In this document: positions 33,264-36,783 of the stretch, piece after piece | Position numbering within the stretch: position 1 is the first letter of the stretch | How the letters are laid out: each line of letters starts with the position of its first letter | Assembly: GCA_027600665.1 (NCBI GenBank) | Contig: JADGJL010000122.1 | Span: 2,738 to 39,520 of the forward strand | Source: Irineochytrium annulatum | Taxonomy: Eukaryota > Chytridiomycota > Chytridiomycetes > Chytridiales > Chytridiaceae | Reading direction: 5' to 3' | DNA: 36,783 bases | Notes under the pieces: generated by a model | What the model was told of the DNA's origin: nothing | Databases searched by the model: none | The model's input: the letters and a program-made list of their open reading frames with translations, nothing else | Translations under genes and position numbers: made by a program

Positions 33264-35994
33264 TCACAAACCCGCCCCACTAGCCTCCACAATCGGCGTC
33301 ACCGGCGCCGGCACCGGGCTAGGTGGCGGCGGCGTCCTCGTGATCGACATCCTCGGCCTCGCCCGCCTCCTCCTCCGCTCCCGCCTCCTCTCCTCCCGAT
33401 GCACCGCGTCGCTCGCGAACGCGAGAGTCCGCTCAAACATCCTCTCGAGCGGGCTGTGCGCGTGCGCGTGCGCGTCCGCGTCCTCATGCACTGCCACGAC
33501 AACCGCCCCCGCGTCCGCGTTATCGAACGACGTCGACGCCGTGGACGAGAACGTGGCCGTCGAAGCTCCGACGCCCAACGTGGAACCCGATCGTCCGAGG
33601 TGGAACGACGTGCGATGCTTGACCGTGGAGGTGGAGGTCGTGGTGATCGTGTGGTGATGCTTTAGATATTTCCCTTCGCCGTGCAGCTTGCGCTGTCGTC
33701 TGCGCTCGATGCGCGCGTGGATGACGGACGCGTTCTTGGCGAATTTCGAGCCAAACTTCTCCGTGAGGGTCCCGATCAGGTAGCCGAACGTGCCGATCGC
33801 GCTGAAGATAAAAAAGTGCCAGAACTCCCAAGCTATAGGACGGGTCTTCACGAAAAAAAGTTAGCCTCTTTGGAGAAGAAACAGGGGTGGAAAGTACATA
33901 CCGGTACTAAATCTCCATAGCCTATGGTTGAAAATGTTGTAAAACAAAAGTAAACCGCATCCATATAGCTCCACCTCGGCTCGAACGCTTGGAAGATCCT
34001 AGCGGAAATCAACCACCAAGACGTCAAGACAATCACGAGCTTGCTGATCTTGTGCCTCTCCAGCCGTCTCGTTAGCTGCTCGTCCGCCTTCATCTCGGCC
34101 TCGAACGAGCTGCTATCGAGGGAGGAATCCTCATCGTCGCGATTATGGCTGCCGACGCGCGTAACGGACGCGTCGGACGAGTCGGAGGAGTAGTCTGAGT
34201 CGTGATCATCCTGCGTCACGCCGTGGCCTGCAAGATTCGGCGTCGAGCTGCCGCCCGCGGCGCTGCCGGTCTCGTTGACGGGATCCAAGACGTCGATCGT
34301 CAACATCGAGTCCTTCAGTTCATCTTTCACCGGCGTCGGTGTCGGTAATCCAGCCCGCCCCTCCTCCAACGCACCCGCACCGACACCCGCTCCCACACCC
34401 AACCCGGCCGCGATCGCCGCCTCCCTGGCGCACCTCTCATGCCGTCCAATACAAGCATTCGCGAACGCCCCCGCATCGTACTTTGCGACCGGGTTGAACC
34501 GATCGGGGAAAAAGAAGATCATCATGTGGGAAAAAAAGCCGCCGCTCTTGGCGTCCTCGTTGGTTTTGCCCTTCTTGTGGACGTTGGGTCGAGGGGTGGA
34601 AGGCTCAGATGTGAGTGTGCGGGTGAGGCGGAGGGTTGCGCCGGGACGGGATTGATGGGATTGGCAGCGGGCGACGCGGCGCAGGAGGGAGCTTCGGGAT
34701 TTTTCGAGGCGGCGCTGAGCGCGGACTTCGGCGCGGAGGCGTTTCCACTCGGCCTAGAATCCAATATGTTGGTGAGAAGGAGTGAGGAGGGGTGAGATGC
34801 ATACCATCCGGATGATTTCCGCTTCAGATTTCTCCACCATGAAATCCTCCAACGCCGTGAAGAAGTATCCGATACATAACGACGCCAATACGAAATACAG
34901 AAACAAAAACAGCCTCGACCCGGTCGATTTCGGCGACAGGTTCCCATACCCAATCGTCAGCGCTGTCACGACCGCAAACTCGGAGGAGTCCGCAAAGCTC
35001 CAGCCCTCGATCATATGAAACCCGGTCGCCCCCAACATGATGATCACGATCGCAAAGAAATTGGCCAGGATGAGCTTCCTGCGGGATTTGCCTATATCGT
35101 CGTTCTCACCCCTCGTCCGCCATATATCCACCACGGCGCTCCTGACAATAAAGAGACCCGTCACGATGCTGTACAGGCACGCGATCATGCCCTGGCTCCA
35201 TATTGCCTGCTCCCCCTCCCCGACGCTCGGCATGGGGAGATTCCCCGCCAGAAACGTGACAAACGCCGCGATCGTCAGCGCGCTTTGGGAGACAGCCGCG
35301 ACGAGCATGATCCACACGGACGTCTTGTGCCAAAACTCAAAGATGCGCATCAGAGCCGCCAGTTGGGCGACGAGCGCGAAGGCAACGGCGGTAGAGAGGA
35401 GAGTTATTTGCAGGGGCGTGGTGCGGGTTAGGGGTGAAAGGACGTCGGTCGTGAGGGTGGTGTTTTCAGGGGTGAGGGTGGTGGATTCGGAAAGGGTGAG
35501 ATACCACGGGCGGGTTGCGAGAGCGCGAATGAGGGTGAACGCTCTGTGAAGGGGAATTGGTGATTAGTTTTGGGAGCATGGGGCAGTTAGTCGGCCAATT
35601 CGTTTTTCGGCGGCAAAAACATCTTCCACCCCTCATCTCTCTGGTGCTATCCTTCCCCCTCTCCTTTCCTCCTTCCCGTAGTATCCTTTCATTCCTTTCG
35701 GCTTCCTCACAGAGACGATCCGCCGCTCAACAGTACACTCACGTATAGATTTGCACTAAGGCACCCCAGAAGAACGGCTGCAGGAGAATAAAAGAAAGGT
35801 AACGGTGTCAGTGGGAGTGGGCTTTCCTTCAAGGCCAGCCACCAAATCCATACCTTCCCATTCGCACCCAACCCCAGCTTCGTCGGGATCTGCGACAGCT
35901 TCGGGAACCTCCTCAGCGTCGTCGCCGGCGCATCGATGCCGGGAGGTGCCTCCGCTGCCGTCGCCAGCCTCGGCTTCAACTTGAGAGGCAGCAT
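33264..35994 (-). CDS. TOK1: Two-pore-domain outward-rectifier potassium channel, TOK1 type
   Basis: Five exons (35994-35854, 35777-35743, 35543-34805, 34753-33902, 33845-33264) encode 782 residues in frame. Two K+ selectivity filters are present: TIGYGN (GYG at 257-259) and TIGYGD (GYG at 583-585). Four hydrophobic segments precede the first pore, giving the 8-TM, two-pore layout of fungal TOK channels, which carry K+ outward across the plasma membrane. The segment between the two filters is unusually long (326 residues). It holds a basic/Ser-rich part and an acidic Asp/Ser tract (DDHDSDYSSDSSD) likely to be regulatory. The C-terminal tail of about 180 residues is basic and Ser/Thr-rich, with a DAHAHAH stretch. 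The last intron has an AAG acceptor. The first ATG at 35994 is used because the frame upstream has only non-ATG starts. Animal K2P channels have only four TMs, so TOK is the better call. Confidence 0.92.
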
Positions 35995-36048
35995 CTTTGT
36001 GTGAACTTTTCGTGGATACGTGGCTTCTGGTTCCGCTACGAGTTTCAA

Positions 36049-36597
36049 ATCCCTGCGCTTCTAAGCCGTGGGCTTGTAGATCACGGCGCCGCCATCGGCT
36101 TCCGATTACGAACGCACCTCCGCAACGGACTGGCGGCGCCGCTGACCGACGGGGACTGGACTGAGGTGAAGGACTGAAGGAGCGGACGACGCCGTCAGGT
36201 TGGGCTATGGCTTCATAAGACTTGCAGACGCAGCTCCGTATTTCGGCAGTCTCCGTAGTACCCGTTTATCGCCGTCCCGATGCAGATTTTTTTAGTTTGT
36301 TTAAATCAGGTCCGATTATCCTGTCATCCGCGAGGCGCCCATTCAATTCATTAACATGAACACCAGCATAAAGGCGTGGAAAGGCGCGGATTGTCAAGCC
36401 AACTCCGAAAAGCATGACGCCCGCTGTCGCCCGTCCGATGGGCCCGTCGTACACCCGGGCCCTGGGACTTGGACGGCGCCCGAGACTAACGATTCTGAGA
36501 AGACGGGCAGACCGATCGTCTTAAGCGGCCAGAGACTTCGAGAGTGTCGACTGACCGTGGCCGCCACCCTCAATCCTCACCGTCCTCACAGCCCACC
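36049..36597. other. Divergent promoter region between the K+ channel and the next gene
   Basis: About 600 bp lie between the channel start codon (35994) and the rightward ATG at 36598. No open frame here has supporting evidence. Confidence 0.45.
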
Positions 36598-36783
36598 ATG
36601 TCCGTCAACGCGTCGTTTCTGCCGTGAGTTCGCGCATTCGTTTGAAAGACTTGGCGGGGAACCGGACGGGGCCAACGCGAGAACCAGCTGGTGGGGCACC
36701 CGGATGGACGAATGCGACCAGCAGTCATCCCCGTCCTCTTCCCCTCTAACCTCCTCGAAGTTACCCCACATGCCACCCCGCCC
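36598..36783 (+). CDS. First exon of a gene cut by the window end
   Basis: An ATG in a strong context (CCCACCATGTCC) opens a short exon coding MSVNASFL. It runs into a consensus donor (GTGAGT at 36624), as in other genes of this window. The acceptor and the rest of the gene are not resolved before the window ends, so the product cannot be named. Confidence 0.3.

Noticed and set aside
33193..33665. Plus-strand frames opposite the K+ channel tail
   Set aside because: Mirror of the repetitive, G/C-rich channel C-terminus; no independent evidence.
1..36783. CRISPR arrays, insertion sequences, retroelements, prophage or operon-like modules
   Set aside because: No regularly spaced repeats, terminal inverted repeats, integrase, transposase or reverse-transcriptase motifs were seen; the window is spliced eukaryotic DNA.

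Overview
The window is nuclear DNA of a fungus, most likely a zoosporic (chytrid-type) one. The genes are split by many short GT-AG introns, mostly 43-80 nt. They include fungal hallmarks (a fungal-type Atg1 kinase, a Zn(II)2Cys6 transcription factor and a TOK-type potassium channel). They also include genes typical of flagellated or early-diverging fungi: a PPP1R42-like leucine-rich protein, a Frizzled-type receptor with an intact 10-cysteine domain, and a DOMON/copper monooxygenase. The organism assignment is inference; no ribosomal marker is present. I rebuilt the gene models by hand, requiring GT-AG junctions that keep the reading frame. Most models close exactly in frame.

Layout, left to right. 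1-990: AT-rich, no gene. 991-2990 (-): type II membrane Fringe-like glycosyltransferase. 3000-4729: no gene. 4730-9167 (-): Atg1 autophagy kinase. 10091-12288 (-): PPP1R42-like LRR protein. 12879-14032 (-): RING plus zinc-finger protein, one intron unresolved. 14307-17201 (+): unrecognised multi-pass membrane protein. 17372-18829 (+): ubiquitin-like / Cys-rich / tail-anchored protein. 19462-21175 (-): Arp3. 21221-21781 (+): possible small gene head to head with Arp3. 21782-23171: gene-poor. 23172-25968 (-): Zn2Cys6 regulator, divergent from 26108-28456 (+), a secreted DOMON/PHM-DBH-like copper monooxygenase. 29187-31235 (-): Frizzled-like seven-pass receptor. 31779-31848 (-): tRNA-Gly(GCC). 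32259-32796 (+): small hydrophilic protein. 33264-35994 (-): two-pore-domain K+ channel. 36598 onward (+): first exon of a gene cut by the window edge.

The genes do not form one pathway; this looks like ordinary compact fungal gene order. The neighbouring pair most likely to be functionally linked is the Zn2Cys6 regulator and the copper monooxygenase, whose start codons lie about 140 bp apart on opposite strands. I see no CRISPR array, transposon, prophage or toxin system. The best candidates for undescribed biology are the fungal Frizzled-type receptor, the fungal copper monooxygenase (with a 10-nt micro-exon), the 852-residue membrane protein and the ubiquitin-like/tail-anchored fusion.
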